Below are positions 8,554 to 17,648 of a DNA stretch of 64,000 nt, piece after piece. The translations under genes and the position numbers were made by a program. The stretch's first letter is position 1; each line of letters starts with the position of its first letter. Under the pieces are notes generated by a model that saw only the letters and a program-made list of their open reading frames with translations, ran no database searches and had not been told where the DNA came from. Source of the DNA: an uncultured Bacteroidota bacterium (lineage in GTDB: Bacteria > Bacteroidota > Bacteroidia > JABEUT01); assembly GCA_903863935.1 (NCBI GenBank), contig CAIPDV010000121.1, forward strand, positions 1 through 64,000, in the 5' to 3' direction.

Positions 8554-9804
8554 TTATTCCCCAGCCTGTAATTTACCAAGCATTTGCCGCAATTCTGCTT
8601 TTAGTTCTATTGAGGTTATGACTGGCTTAACATGATGGGAATATCCGGTTTCCTTTTTCGCAATAATTTCTATTTGTAATAATGCGGAATTCCCGGCCAC
8701 TTCGCCCATTACTGCAATTACGTTAGGACAATACTTTCTTTTTCTTTTTACAAGCAGTCCAAATTCAGTCAGGGCTGCCAGATCCCGTCTGGCGGTTTTA
8801 GCCCCCTTAGCATATGCTTTGGCAATTGAAGGTGTAAGAATTAGTATTTGCTCAAAAGTAAGCCCATTATCATTTAAAAGGGGTATTGCATGCATAAGTT
8901 CGGTTCTCCTTTGTGTTACTTTAGAGCCTGCGGTTTCATCCAATGAAAGCTGAATTTGGATGTGTTGTTGCCATGCCAGAATGAACAATTGGCTAAGTTT
9001 TGCAAGTATGATAGATTCAATTCCATCACAGATTCCAAGTAATGCATATTCCAAAAAAGAAGTTAAGTCTTCCCCATCTTTCAGAAATTCAATTTGTTTA
9101 GTGTGTTCTGCTTTAGTTTCATAATAAAATATCGGCAATACGTTTAAAGCCAAGTAAGGCATTCCTCCTTTTAAAAGTATGCTCGACTCCAATAAATGAG
9201 CCGTTTTATAATTTGAGGTTTCGAAAGGTTGCATCCATATAAAATATGCGTGAGCTATAATTGCGTTAACAATACTTGCCGTTTTTTCATCAACTCCCCA
9301 ATTATGAAATTGCACGTTAAATAAACCATCTAAACCGCTCAAATAAAGACAAAATTCTTTTAGCCATTCATCCAATTCAACATCACTTCTATCTACTATA
9401 TTATCCGATGATACGTGGTGCAGTTTTTTGATGTATTCAGGTGTAATTTCAGGTCTCTTATTTTCGATAATAATTTCATTAAATAATTCCTTGGAAATTT
9501 TACTTAATTCTTGCACTTCATCCTCCTGAAATTTCTTACCTTGAGACAAAGGTTTCCCAGATAGTATTTGTTTAATATTTTCTACAGGAATTATATCACC
9601 ATCCCATGCCAAAACTGAATGTATGCCGAGTGCGGTTTGGTGTTGTAAAAATTCATTTCTAAAAGCAGGTAATGAAGGAATATTGTTCAAATCCTTTAAA
9701 AACACCTCTATCTTGCCTATTATAAAAGATAATTTTTCTATATTTAATTGTACATTTTCAAATTTAAGTATTTTATTATTCGCGTCCATATAATTGAATA
9801 GCAA
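8554..9804 (-). CDS. Fic-fold protein with degenerate active site and C-terminal winged helix
   Basis: 416-residue protein (411 if it starts at the ATG at 9789). The layout follows Fic proteins of the DUF4172/Fic type: an N-terminal helical segment with a relic of the inhibitory motif (HSVLAWDGD, about 62-70), a Fic core, then a DNA-binding winged helix (about 304-360, TARRDLAALTEFGLLVKR). The Fic motif normally reads HPFxDGNGRxxR. Here residues 192-204 read QPFETSNYKTAHL, so the catalytic His is Gln and the glycine-rich anion site and Arg are lost. AMP transfer is therefore unlikely. A regulatory or scaffold role with DNA binding is more likely (inference). It is first in the operon with SRAP, behind a promoter with three TGGACA repeats. 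Confidence 0.78.
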   Translation of the reverse strand: MLFNYMDANNKILKFENVQLNIEKLSFIIGKIEVFLKDLNNIPSLPAFRNEFLQHQTALGIHSVLAWDGDIIPVENIKQILSGKPLSQGKKFQEDEVQELSKISKELFNEIIIENKRPEITPEYIKKLHHVSSDNIVDRSDVELDEWLKEFCLYLSGLDGLFNVQFHNWGVDEKTASIVNAIIAHAYFIWMQPFETSNYKTAHLLESSILLKGGMPYLALNVLPIFYYETKAEHTKQIEFLKDGEDLTSFLEYALLGICDGIESIILAKLSQLFILAWQQHIQIQLSLDETAGSKVTQRRTELMHAIPLLNDNGLTFEQILILTPSIAKAYAKGAKTARRDLAALTEFGLLVKRKRKYCPNVIAVMGEVAGNSALLQIEIIAKKETGYSHHVKPVITSIELKAELRQMLGKLQAGE

Positions 9805-9825
9805 TATTTTTACATGATATTTTTT

Positions 9826-9876
9826 TGGACATTTTAAATGACAGTACTATGGACAAATATATTTATATTTTGGACA
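9826..9876 (-). promoter_or_regulatory. Promoter of the Fic-like/SRAP operon with three TGGACA repeats
   Basis: On the minus strand a -7 box TATATTTG (9854-9861) precedes the operon. Three copies of TGGACA (starting 9826, 9850 and 9871 on the plus strand, spaced 24 and 21 bp, about two helical turns) surround it. Regular spacing around a -7 box suggests an operator, perhaps for the winged helix of the Fic-like protein itself (inference). Confidence 0.45.
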
Positions 9877-9979
9877 CAAAAAGCACTTAAAATAGGGAAT
9901 TTGAGCCGAACGGGACCATAATTTTGAACTTAGGTCTCAAAAAACAGGTTCTAAATTGGGCAAATAATATTGGCATTTT

Positions 9980-11839
9980 TTACTCTATAAGAACCTTGGA
10001 CACCTTCTGGAAATTCGCATTTCCGATTCGTACAAAATAGGCTCCTTTTGCAAGCCCGCTGATGTTAATTTTTATTTCAAATTTTGATGCGTTTGGAGTT
10101 ACCCATTCAGAGGTTAATTGTTTCCCATTAATATCAAAAATATTTACAACAACTTTATCGTTATTTATCAGCCCGGTAGCAATAACATTTAAGAGGTCAT
10201 TTGCCTGGTAAACTTTTAACTCAGTCATCGGCGATGGATTGTTTGGTAAACCGGTAAAAGTTGACGTTAATCGGTATGAAAATATTCTAACGTTGGCCAC
10301 ATTACCTGTTGGGTCAATAATATACTGATTGGTGTGCCAGAAAGTTAACCCGTCAGGGTCGAGCCAGGATTCTGAAATATCTCCCCACTGGGTAACAAAA
10401 GTGTTAGTTCCCTTCATCGCCGTTTGCTCTGAAAAGGTCATTTGGTTAAGCGGATCACTTACCAATCTGCCGGTATAACGGATGCCAGGATAAAGATTGG
10501 TAGAATTTGTAACATTATAAGCTATTGAAATATCACCATTCAAATCCATTGCAATACTACTGTTCCAACGGCTTACACTGTCATTCGGACCAAAGGTGCT
10601 TTGTTGATGAATACTCCATTTTTTGGTTGTATCGTTCTGTCTCAATTCATACCAGCGTATCCCTGCCACCGAATCTCCCAGGTTAACGGTACAAGATAAA
10701 ACTACGGAACTATAGCCAGTAAACTTGATATATGGCGCATGATAACTAAAAGGTCCTTCAAGTGACCAGACACTTGCGCCACCCGGCTCTACAATATTAC
10801 CTCCGAAGGCATAACCGGCAAAATAACCGTTATAGGGTGCAGTCGCCAGTGAATCAACAAATGTAAGTGCGCAAGTCTTTGCTGTAGTATCTGTTTTAAG
10901 CTGATAAATCATAATACTATTTGTAGGATCACCCATATTTACATTTGTATAGTACATTAAGTATTCAGGTGTGCCCCAAGGTGGCAGAACTCCGTCGCAG
11001 GTTAGCAATCTTGGGGAACCAGGCAACTGGCTTTCCCTATTCACAACTATGCTGCTTGGGAACCTTGAAATAATAAGCCCGGCATTCGGATCACCTTTCA
11101 ACATTCTGTTTCGTTCAAGAACTGCAACTCCGGCTGTATCAAGATTTATATCTCTGTATGTTGCATAATAACCGTCTGTCCATACTGTGAATTTTGGGAA
11201 GTCCGGCATTACTGGAAAAGGATAAGTCCATACATCATAGGTACCTGTAGGATCGGATGTAGTAGAAACTGCAAAGGACAAGTTCATATAGTTATAGGTT
11301 ACATCACAAACAACCCATCGGTCGGCATACTTATCATAAATTACTATGGAATCGTCTGTGCAGTCGCCGCCCAACGTTGACATATCAGTTGACAGAAGCA
11401 GGTTTCCTACCTTATCATAGATATTATAGTTACATAAATTAACCCCCTGAACATAATTATTCGGGCCTGCAGCTCCATTTGCATCTGGCCTGTAATTCCA
11501 GTTACCACCCTCAAAATTTACTATTGTAGTATCCAAATAAGTTGAACCAACTTTTTGCTGAACAACAGGGTCGGAAGGATAGGATTGTTTTCGAATAAAA
11601 TTCGGAGCATTGCGCACAGCCTCACGCACGTCTCCGATGTCCGCTTTAAAAGGGCTTGTTTTCATAACACTGCTGGATAGCTCCCGCAATGGTTTTGTGA
11701 CATGAAAACTGGTACAATGAATATATTGGGAGGAGCCTGCAGGCTTTCCGCTTTTATATCCCAATAAGTTATTTGTATTTTGTCCGTAGGCAAAAGTTAT
11801 GGATGCGATTACGATTGGTAAGAACGTATATTTTCTCAT
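9980..11839 (-). CDS. Large secreted protein with T9SS type A sorting domain, function unknown
   Basis: 619 residues. Signal peptide 1-19 (ends AYGQN). The body (about 90-520) is rich in Trp, Tyr, Asp and Thr in beta-strand-like runs, with the phrases WNYRPDANGAAGPNNYVQ and AVSTTSDPTGTYDVWTYPFP that recur in large secreted Bacteroidota proteins of unknown role. The C-terminal 85 residues are a T9SS sorting domain (VVVNIFDINGKQL, then GLAKGAYFVRIGN). No catalytic motif is recognised. It has its own promoter box in the divergent region upstream. Confidence 0.82.
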   Translation of the reverse strand: MRKYTFLPIVIASITFAYGQNTNNLLGYKSGKPAGSSQYIHCTSFHVTKPLRELSSSVMKTSPFKADIGDVREAVRNAPNFIRKQSYPSDPVVQQKVGSTYLDTTIVNFEGGNWNYRPDANGAAGPNNYVQGVNLCNYNIYDKVGNLLLSTDMSTLGGDCTDDSIVIYDKYADRWVVCDVTYNYMNLSFAVSTTSDPTGTYDVWTYPFPVMPDFPKFTVWTDGYYATYRDINLDTAGVAVLERNRMLKGDPNAGLIISRFPSSIVVNRESQLPGSPRLLTCDGVLPPWGTPEYLMYYTNVNMGDPTNSIMIYQLKTDTTAKTCALTFVDSLATAPYNGYFAGYAFGGNIVEPGGASVWSLEGPFSYHAPYIKFTGYSSVVLSCTVNLGDSVAGIRWYELRQNDTTKKWSIHQQSTFGPNDSVSRWNSSIAMDLNGDISIAYNVTNSTNLYPGIRYTGRLVSDPLNQMTFSEQTAMKGTNTFVTQWGDISESWLDPDGLTFWHTNQYIIDPTGNVANVRIFSYRLTSTFTGLPNNPSPMTELKVYQANDLLNVIATGLINNDKVVVNIFDINGKQLTSEWVTPNASKFEIKINISGLAKGAYFVRIGNANFQKVSKVLIE

Positions 11840-11861
11840 GGTAAAGGAGAATTTGGTTAAT

Positions 11862-11916
11862 CAAAGATAGGAAAATTAAATCGCAGGAAAGAAAATGATC
11901 AATTCCTATATCTTTG
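11862..11916. promoter_or_regulatory. Divergent promoter pair
   Basis: A minus-strand -7 box (CAAAGATA at 11862-11869, read as TATCTTTG) serves the T9SS cargo gene. A plus-strand box TATCTTTG at 11909-11916 serves the membrane TPR protein gene. The two identical boxes point away from each other 39 bp apart. Confidence 0.55.
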
Positions 11917-11965
11917 CAGGAAGTTAATTATTAGTGAGCTTTATTACACGAAAGGATTTACGCAA

Positions 11966-14134
11966 GTGAAACAGACTAAACAAAGCAACAAAAATCAGGT
12001 AAAACCTGCAAATAAAAACCAACACCCGGAATTGGTTGTTAATCGGTTTGCAAAGCTCGAAATATTCATTCCGATCGGTATTTGCCTTATAACTTTACTC
12101 TGCTTTTCTCACATTTTCAGCAACCAGTTTTTGTTCTGGGATGATAACCAATTTATCCTTAACAACATAAATATCCGCAGGTTTACTTGGGAAAATATGC
12201 GACAACTTATTTCCCATGAATACGGGGCAAACTGGCAACCCCTTACTATGCTTTCCTATTCCATTAACTACTATTTTTCAAAGTATTCTCCGTTTGGTTA
12301 TTTTTTCACAAACGTTCTTTTCCATTTAGGTAGTACAGCAATGGTGTTTTTCATAATAAAAAAACTACTGATTTCTTTTTGGGGTAATGCAAAAATGAAA
12401 CCAACACTGCTTATCGCCGGTATTGTTTCACTTTGGTTTGGCATTCATCCAATGCACGTAGAATCGGTTGGCTGGTTATTTGAGCGCAAAGATGTGCTTT
12501 ATACTTTCTTTTATTTGTTGGGATTATTGTTCTACATAAAATATGTGAATGGGGAAAAGTCGAAAGGTATGTTCATCCTGAATATTCTTTTAACCATTCT
12601 AAGTTTATGGGCCCTGATAGGCCTATCAGGGCCAAGTTTCCATTTCATGGTGAAGTCATTTCACATTACCATTTGGCCGCCTGTTGTTTTGCTGCCTCTG
12701 GCAATATTCTTTGCAATTGCAGCCTTAGGCGAATTAAAATTCATAAAAGTAAAAGTGGAGCTTTTTTATGTTTTTGAGTTTTTCTTTTTTGCTTTGATCT
12801 CAAAGCCTATGGCGGTGGTATTTCCATTTTCCATTTTATTGATCGACTTTTTCCTGAACCGGAAATTCAAAAAAAATGTACTAATAGAGAAAATACCTTT
12901 CCTTGCTCTTTCATTCGTAATAGGTCTTCTAACGCTCCAAACTCAGGATGCCAATCATGCCCTCGATTCGGTATTTCCTTTATCGGATCGCTTCTTTATT
13001 GCATGTTATAGCTTCACTGAATACATTGTGAAATTATTTTTTCCTTTTCACCTTTCGGGTTTCTATCCTTACCCTGTAAACCCGGGTACCAGCCTGCCAA
13101 CAGAATTTTATTTAAGGCCTCTTCTACTCATTTTAGTTACAGTAGTTCCTTTATATTTTACCTACAAAAAAAATAAAGCATGGTTTAAAGTTTTAGCCTT
13201 CGGACTTGGGTTTTACCTTGTAAATATTGCACTGGTACTGCAATTCTTCTCAGTTGGCAATGCCATTATCTCTGACCGATATTCCTACATGTCATACATT
13301 GGTTTGTTCTTCATAATTGCGTATTTCCTGAATGTTCTAATTGAAAAAAGTTCCGAGTCTGTCCGCTTTGCAATTATGACTGCGGGAGTATTATTCACAG
13401 CCATGCTGGGATATCTTTGTTTTGACAGAACGTATGCTTGGACCAACACTGAAACCATGCTGACAGATGTAATAAACCAGTATCCTGAAAAGGTACCACA
13501 GGCGTATAAATATCTTGGTATTTACTATGGAGAAACAGGCAGGCCAAAAGATGCTTTCAATTGTTATGATATAGTAATTAACAAAATGCATCTGATGGAC
13601 CCACAAGCTTATTGCAACATGGGTATGGTTTACATAGCACTCAACAACCTTAAGGAAGCGGGTAAATACCTGCTAATGTCAATAAAACTGGATAGTAATT
13701 CCTTTATGTCGTATCGTAACCTTGGCCAGATATGCCTTGATACAGGCAACTATGCCGGGGCTTTCCATTATTTTGACAAGGCTAAAAGCATTTATGCGAA
13801 TGATGAAGGGCTCTATTTCGAAATTAGCCTGGCTCATGTTGCAACCCAGCAATATGCCGAAGCTGTTAAAGATTACAACCTGTTGCTTCAAATGAATCCG
13901 GATAATGCTAAGTATTACTACAATCGTGGTATTGCAGAATACAGCTTAGGGCAAAAAGATGCTGCTACTGATGATTTCAAAAAGACTTTGAGTATGCCGG
14001 TCACACCTCAAAATGCGCCCTATCATATGGATGCAAACTCTGCTCACAATCTTTCCGTTCTGAGTAAAGAACGAGGTGATACAAAAGCTGCTGAACAATA
14101 CGATGAAATGGCTAAAAAATTGGGTGCGCAGTAA
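11966..14134 (+). CDS. Polytopic membrane protein with C-terminal TPR repeats (TMTC/DUF1736-like)
   Basis: 722 residues, GTG start. Residues 30-490 hold about 10-12 membrane helices with marks of GT-C glycosyltransferase-like TMTC proteins: an acidic pair in the first loop (FLFWDDNQFILNN), NWQPLTMLSYSINYYF, and GIHPMHVESVGWLFERKDVL. Residues 515-720 are four to five TPR units (for example AYCNMGMVYIALNNLKEAGK). Eukaryotic TMTC proteins O-mannosylate cadherins; bacterial members are usually uncharacterised, so a glycosyl-transfer role is inferred from family only. A strong perfect palindrome (12610-12633) lies inside the coding sequence. It converges with the hydroxylase gene, with 2 bp between the stops. 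Confidence 0.8.
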   Translation: MKQTKQSNKNQVKPANKNQHPELVVNRFAKLEIFIPIGICLITLLCFSHIFSNQFLFWDDNQFILNNINIRRFTWENMRQLISHEYGANWQPLTMLSYSINYYFSKYSPFGYFFTNVLFHLGSTAMVFFIIKKLLISFWGNAKMKPTLLIAGIVSLWFGIHPMHVESVGWLFERKDVLYTFFYLLGLLFYIKYVNGEKSKGMFILNILLTILSLWALIGLSGPSFHFMVKSFHITIWPPVVLLPLAIFFAIAALGELKFIKVKVELFYVFEFFFFALISKPMAVVFPFSILLIDFFLNRKFKKNVLIEKIPFLALSFVIGLLTLQTQDANHALDSVFPLSDRFFIACYSFTEYIVKLFFPFHLSGFYPYPVNPGTSLPTEFYLRPLLLILVTVVPLYFTYKKNKAWFKVLAFGLGFYLVNIALVLQFFSVGNAIISDRYSYMSYIGLFFIIAYFLNVLIEKSSESVRFAIMTAGVLFTAMLGYLCFDRTYAWTNTETMLTDVINQYPEKVPQAYKYLGIYYGETGRPKDAFNCYDIVINKMHLMDPQAYCNMGMVYIALNNLKEAGKYLLMSIKLDSNSFMSYRNLGQICLDTGNYAGAFHYFDKAKSIYANDEGLYFEISLAHVATQQYAEAVKDYNLLLQMNPDNAKYYYNRGIAEYSLGQKDAATDDFKKTLSMPVTPQNAPYHMDANSAHNLSVLSKERGDTKAAEQYDEMAKKLGAQ
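12610..12633. repeat. 24-bp perfect palindrome inside the membrane TPR gene
   Basis: The half-site GGCCCTGATAGG is followed directly by its exact reverse complement. The GC-rich 12-bp arms are unusual in this AT-rich gene and could form a cruciform or mRNA hairpin. It encodes part of a hydrophobic stretch (ALIGLSGPS) and the frame stays open. Confidence 0.85.
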
Positions 14135-14136
14135 GA

Positions 14137-14757
14137 TTATTTCTCTTTAAACTTACTGCTGAAAATAATATCCCAAAGGATGGAACTAACACCATATCCA
14201 CGATTGGGTTGTTGGTAGTGGTGTTTCATGTGGTTAACCTTTAGCTTAAGCCAGTACTGGCTTTTAAAGCCATAATGATGGATTGCATAATGAGTCATAT
14301 CATACACCAAATATCCTACAACAATCCCTACAAAAAGTGGGGCTACATAAACATTTCCCAGCAGTAACCAGAATATGCCATAGACAATAAATGCCAATGG
14401 AATGCTAAGTGAGGGTACCATAACCAACCTGTGCGTGTCATTCGGGTAATCATGATGTACTCCATGCATGATAAAATGGATTCTCCTGCCAAGCTCACCG
14501 GGTAACGCAGTGTGGAAAACCCAACGGTGCAAAACATATTCTATTAAAGTCCACACAAAAAGCCCCCCAATAAAAAAGGCACAGATTATTAGTGCTCCCA
14601 AATGCAACATAAAAATAGAGCGATACAAAAAGAAAACTATAACCGGTACAAATATGTAAAGTGGAACAGACCAGTGTATCCGTGACAGTTTATCAAGCAC
14701 AGGGCTTTTAAACATCACTATTGATTCATCCTTATTTGAAACAAAATTCTTTTCCAT
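14137..14757 (-). CDS. Fatty acid hydroxylase / sterol desaturase family membrane protein
   Basis: 206-residue integral membrane di-iron enzyme. The His clusters that bind iron are all present: HRWVFH (77-82), HFIMHGVHH (94-102), HYAIHH (156-161) and NHMKHH (175-180). Spacing and the HHDYPNDTHRLVMVP segment resemble fatty acid 2-hydroxylases (Scs7/FA2H type) more than carotenoid hydroxylases. Probable role: 2-hydroxylation of a lipid acyl chain, for example of sphingolipids or ornithine lipids made by many Bacteroidota (substrate inferred). It has its own -7 box. Confidence 0.9.
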   Translation of the reverse strand: MEKNFVSNKDESIVMFKSPVLDKLSRIHWSVPLYIFVPVIVFFLYRSIFMLHLGALIICAFFIGGLFVWTLIEYVLHRWVFHTALPGELGRRIHFIMHGVHHDYPNDTHRLVMVPSLSIPLAFIVYGIFWLLLGNVYVAPLFVGIVVGYLVYDMTHYAIHHYGFKSQYWLKLKVNHMKHHYQQPNRGYGVSSILWDIIFSSKFKEK

Positions 14758-14775
14758 AATTTATAATAGCGGCGG

Positions 14776-14783
14776 CAAAGTTA
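14776..14783 (-). promoter_or_regulatory. -7 box for the fatty acid hydroxylase gene
   Basis: Minus strand TAACTTTG (plus-strand CAAAGTTA) fits TAnnTTTG and lies 19 bp before the ATG. Confidence 0.5.
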
Positions 14784-14790
14784 CGAAAAA

Positions 14791-14822
14791 AGCGAATAGC
14801 CATTAGCGGGTGGCAATTAGCC
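14791..14822. repeat. Heptad-period tandem array H1
   Basis: Four in-phase 7-mers plus a partial one (AGCGAAT, AGCCATT, AGCGGGT, GGCAATT, AGCC). The array ends one base short of the sprE-like stop codon. It is the least regular member of the heptad family described in the findings. Confidence 0.55.
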
Positions 14823-14823
14823 T

Positions 14824-17448
14824 TTATTTCAGGTTATCCTTGAAAAATTGGAGATATTCATCACTCTTTGCATGCTTTAAAAGTATACGGAAGTTTTTAT
14901 CGGATATATAAAATCCGTGGTAAGAATCAGGCGGTAAGGCCTTCAGGATATCAGGGTTTGTATTAATATAATTGTAGTAGTCTTTTGCGGTTGTTGGTGA
15001 TATGAATTTATGAACAACCAGCATTTGCTGTCCCTGATTAAGGAAGATATCATCCATTGTAAAGTTGTTCTGGCTATATATTTTGGTATTCATATCCGTT
15101 ACGGCATTCCGGACAATATTTACCTTACCCGATTGTTTGTTATCAATAGCCAGAACATAATAATACGTTGAATCGGCATCTTTTGAATATACTACAGGGA
15201 TTGTATCGTTACTTTTAACCTGCGGTTGTGTTTGTTGCTTAGGTTTTCTGTTCAGGTAATCAAGAATGGATTGGGCAACTACTTTAATCGTGTCTTTAGG
15301 ATATTCAATTATTACTTTTTCCAACGCATTTTTATAAGCTTCAATGCCATTAGCATGTCCAATGGCAGCTGCTTCCATAAATGCAAATTTTGGCATTTCA
15401 GGGTTTTTCGGGTATAAAGAATCAACCTGAGCACAGTCATTCAGAACCTCTGCATAATTGGCTTCGTTATATGATTTCAAGGTTGCAGTATATATCTTCA
15501 GAATTTCTTCACGGCTGGCTTCCTGCTGCTGACGGTATTTGTCCGGATCCCTGATCAGCAAAGCATATTCTGTATCCGGGTATTTTGTTAAAAGGATATT
15601 CTTGTAATAATCTGCTCTTTCCTGATTACCCGTTTTGGTGTACATCAGGTATAAATCATAATACGCTATCAGCTTGTACTTGTTTTCCGGAAAACGCAAT
15701 AGTAAATCTTCAAGATCAGCCTCCGATTTGCGGAAGTTTTTAATGTATTCTTTATATATAAAACCTACATTATAAAAGGCTTCAACAAGAGAGTCATTTG
15801 AAGCTTTCATTTGGGCATCACTGAAAGGAATATTTTTCATGTAAGCCGAACGGGCATCTTTCTTTTTGGTAGAATCTTTTCCGGCGGCTATACTTTTTTT
15901 ATTGGTATCGCCTCCGGCATCGTTACCATTTGTCAATTGCAAAGCATCTGCAATTTTCTTACTACGCCTCCAGTTATCTTCCAAAGGCCGGTTTCCCCAC
16001 CGCTGCACGAACTCGGTAATACCCTGGTTAACCGCACTTGGATTATAGAAATACCATTTACCATTCGAAATTCCAACATTCGGTAACTGTGGGTTCTGAT
16101 TTGCCTCCTGATTCTGTGCTTCCTGTTCTTTCCTTTCTTCTTCTTTTCGTTTTTCGGCGGCCATCAAACTATCAATATACTTCTCAGCACCTTTTTGGCC
16201 GCGTCTGGCAATTCGCTGCAGACTATCCTCGCGGTCTATAATATTCAAATTCTTAACCAGCCTGTCCAGGTTTTCCTTTTTGGCCAGAATTGAATCACGT
16301 CCTCTGAATTTTTTAGGCAGGGTAATTATGGTGCTATCATATAATTTCTTGGCACCTCTGTAATCCTCATGATTGAAGGCAATATTACCTAGCGCCAAAT
16401 AGGATATAGCCTTTTGTACTGTATTTGTAGTACTTGCCTTAATTGACTTATGAAGATCTTCAAGACCCAATTTTTCATCATTTTCTTTCAGGGCAATTTC
16501 ACCAAGGGCATAATAGATCTGATCCCGGTCGTCAATATACTTGGTAGGTTTAAGCATCTTAACAAGATTCTCCTTGATCTGCTCATTTTCTTTAGCACCT
16601 CCCATGTAAAGCAAAGCCCTCTTGATTCGGGCTTCAAAATCCAATGCATTGTAAGGATGCAGAGTAAGGCATTTGGTATAATTATCGTAGGCCTTTTTAT
16701 TATCACCTTCCCGTTCAGCAATCTGGGCTATTATGAAATAATAACGGGCTTTCGTTTTCTTGTCCTTCTCGTATTTTATTGCTTTCAGTAGCTGAGCTTC
16801 TACTTCCGGATATTGGCCTATCCTCATATTCCAGTCAGCTACTACTGCAAAAACCTGCGGTATTAATTTTTTGGGAACCTTTTTATCCAGGCTGCTCTTT
16901 AAAAGGTCAATAATTTCTTCAGCCTTACTTACCGACCCTAACTGGTCATACGTTCTGGCTTGCCAAATGAGGGCCTCATATTTAAAATCGGATTTGCGGT
17001 ATTCCTTGGTTGCATACTCAAGGGCGTCACTTGCCTCTAGCAGATCATTCTTATATAAATGTGCCTGTGATAGCAGTAAATAACAGTACTTAATATAATG
17101 AACCGCATCCGGAATTTCGTGCTTGTTCTTATCTGTAATAGTATGCTTTTGAATCATTGTATCGGCCTTTTTAATGGCCCTGCTCATATTCGGATAAACG
17201 GTAGCAGCTTCAGTAGGATCCGGATAAACGTAAACCGGAATAATATCTGTATAATCATCCTTATGGGTCTGGTTCAATGTAGCAACACCTTCATCAAAGG
17301 CAAGCTTCCCCCAAAAGTATCCGTTATAATGTGCACACGTATTATGAAAAGTACGCGTTAGCCAAGTGTTCTTTTGGGTTGTACACGAAGTAACACCCCA
17401 TAGCACTATAGCAATGGCAGCTAAACGGAATATATTTTGTTTGGTCAA
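14824..17448 (-). CDS. sprE: T9SS lipoprotein SprE/PorW
   Basis: 874-residue TPR lipoprotein of the type IX secretion and gliding apparatus. Lipobox VTSC puts the acylated Cys at 22, and the next residues (TTQKNTWLTRTFHNTCAHYN then GYFWGKLAFDEG) are a highly conserved SprE/PorW signature. TPR-like helical repeats run from about 90 to 400, a charged coiled region at about 405-450, more TPRs at 560-720, and a C-terminal conserved domain ends at 874. SprE/PorW sits at the inner face of the outer membrane and links the PorK-PorN ring to the SprA translocon. The Plug protein is encoded 2.5 kb away on the same strand. Length is normal. Confidence 0.92.
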   Translation of the reverse strand: MTKQNIFRLAAIAIVLWGVTSCTTQKNTWLTRTFHNTCAHYNGYFWGKLAFDEGVATLNQTHKDDYTDIIPVYVYPDPTEAATVYPNMSRAIKKADTMIQKHTITDKNKHEIPDAVHYIKYCYLLLSQAHLYKNDLLEASDALEYATKEYRKSDFKYEALIWQARTYDQLGSVSKAEEIIDLLKSSLDKKVPKKLIPQVFAVVADWNMRIGQYPEVEAQLLKAIKYEKDKKTKARYYFIIAQIAEREGDNKKAYDNYTKCLTLHPYNALDFEARIKRALLYMGGAKENEQIKENLVKMLKPTKYIDDRDQIYYALGEIALKENDEKLGLEDLHKSIKASTTNTVQKAISYLALGNIAFNHEDYRGAKKLYDSTIITLPKKFRGRDSILAKKENLDRLVKNLNIIDREDSLQRIARRGQKGAEKYIDSLMAAEKRKEEERKEQEAQNQEANQNPQLPNVGISNGKWYFYNPSAVNQGITEFVQRWGNRPLEDNWRRSKKIADALQLTNGNDAGGDTNKKSIAAGKDSTKKKDARSAYMKNIPFSDAQMKASNDSLVEAFYNVGFIYKEYIKNFRKSEADLEDLLLRFPENKYKLIAYYDLYLMYTKTGNQERADYYKNILLTKYPDTEYALLIRDPDKYRQQQEASREEILKIYTATLKSYNEANYAEVLNDCAQVDSLYPKNPEMPKFAFMEAAAIGHANGIEAYKNALEKVIIEYPKDTIKVVAQSILDYLNRKPKQQTQPQVKSNDTIPVVYSKDADSTYYYVLAIDNKQSGKVNIVRNAVTDMNTKIYSQNNFTMDDIFLNQGQQMLVVHKFISPTTAKDYYNYINTNPDILKALPPDSYHGFYISDKNFRILLKHAKSDEYLQFFKDNLK

Positions 17449-17498
17449 CGACTTAAAAAAAGGTATAGCTATAACCTATAATATGTGATTTTAGTGTG

Positions 17499-17506
17499 CA
17501 AAGATA
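17499..17506 (-). promoter_or_regulatory. -7 box for the sprE-like gene
   Basis: Minus strand TATCTTTG (plus-strand CAAAGATA), about 50 bp upstream of the ATG. Confidence 0.5.
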
Positions 17507-17521
17507 ATATCTAATGGCAAA

Positions 17522-17556
17522 TTTTGAGTGTTGAATGCTAAATGTTTAATGCTCAA
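17522..17556. repeat. Heptad-period tandem array H2
   Basis: Five consecutive in-phase 7-mers: TTTTGAG, TGTTGAA, TGCTAAA, TGTTTAA, TGCTCAA. They share the pattern T(G/T)(C/T)T(x)A(A/G). The array sits between the carboxylase stop and the sprE-like promoter. Confidence 0.7.
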
Positions 17557-17613
17557 TTAAGTTTTACACTCACCCCAAACCCTTAAAGGAGCTTTAAGTA
17601 GTGCTATTCAAAG

Positions 17614-17648
17614 CCCCTTTAGGCGTTTAGAGTGAACACCTAAAGGGG
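17614..17648. repeat. Inverted repeat overlapping the carboxylase stop codon
   Basis: CCCCTTTAGG (17614-17623) and its exact complement CCTAAAGGGG (17639-17648) with a 15-base spacer. The right arm contains the end of the carboxylase reading frame. There is no T-run on either side, so it is not a classical terminator; it may protect the mRNA 3' end. Confidence 0.6.
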
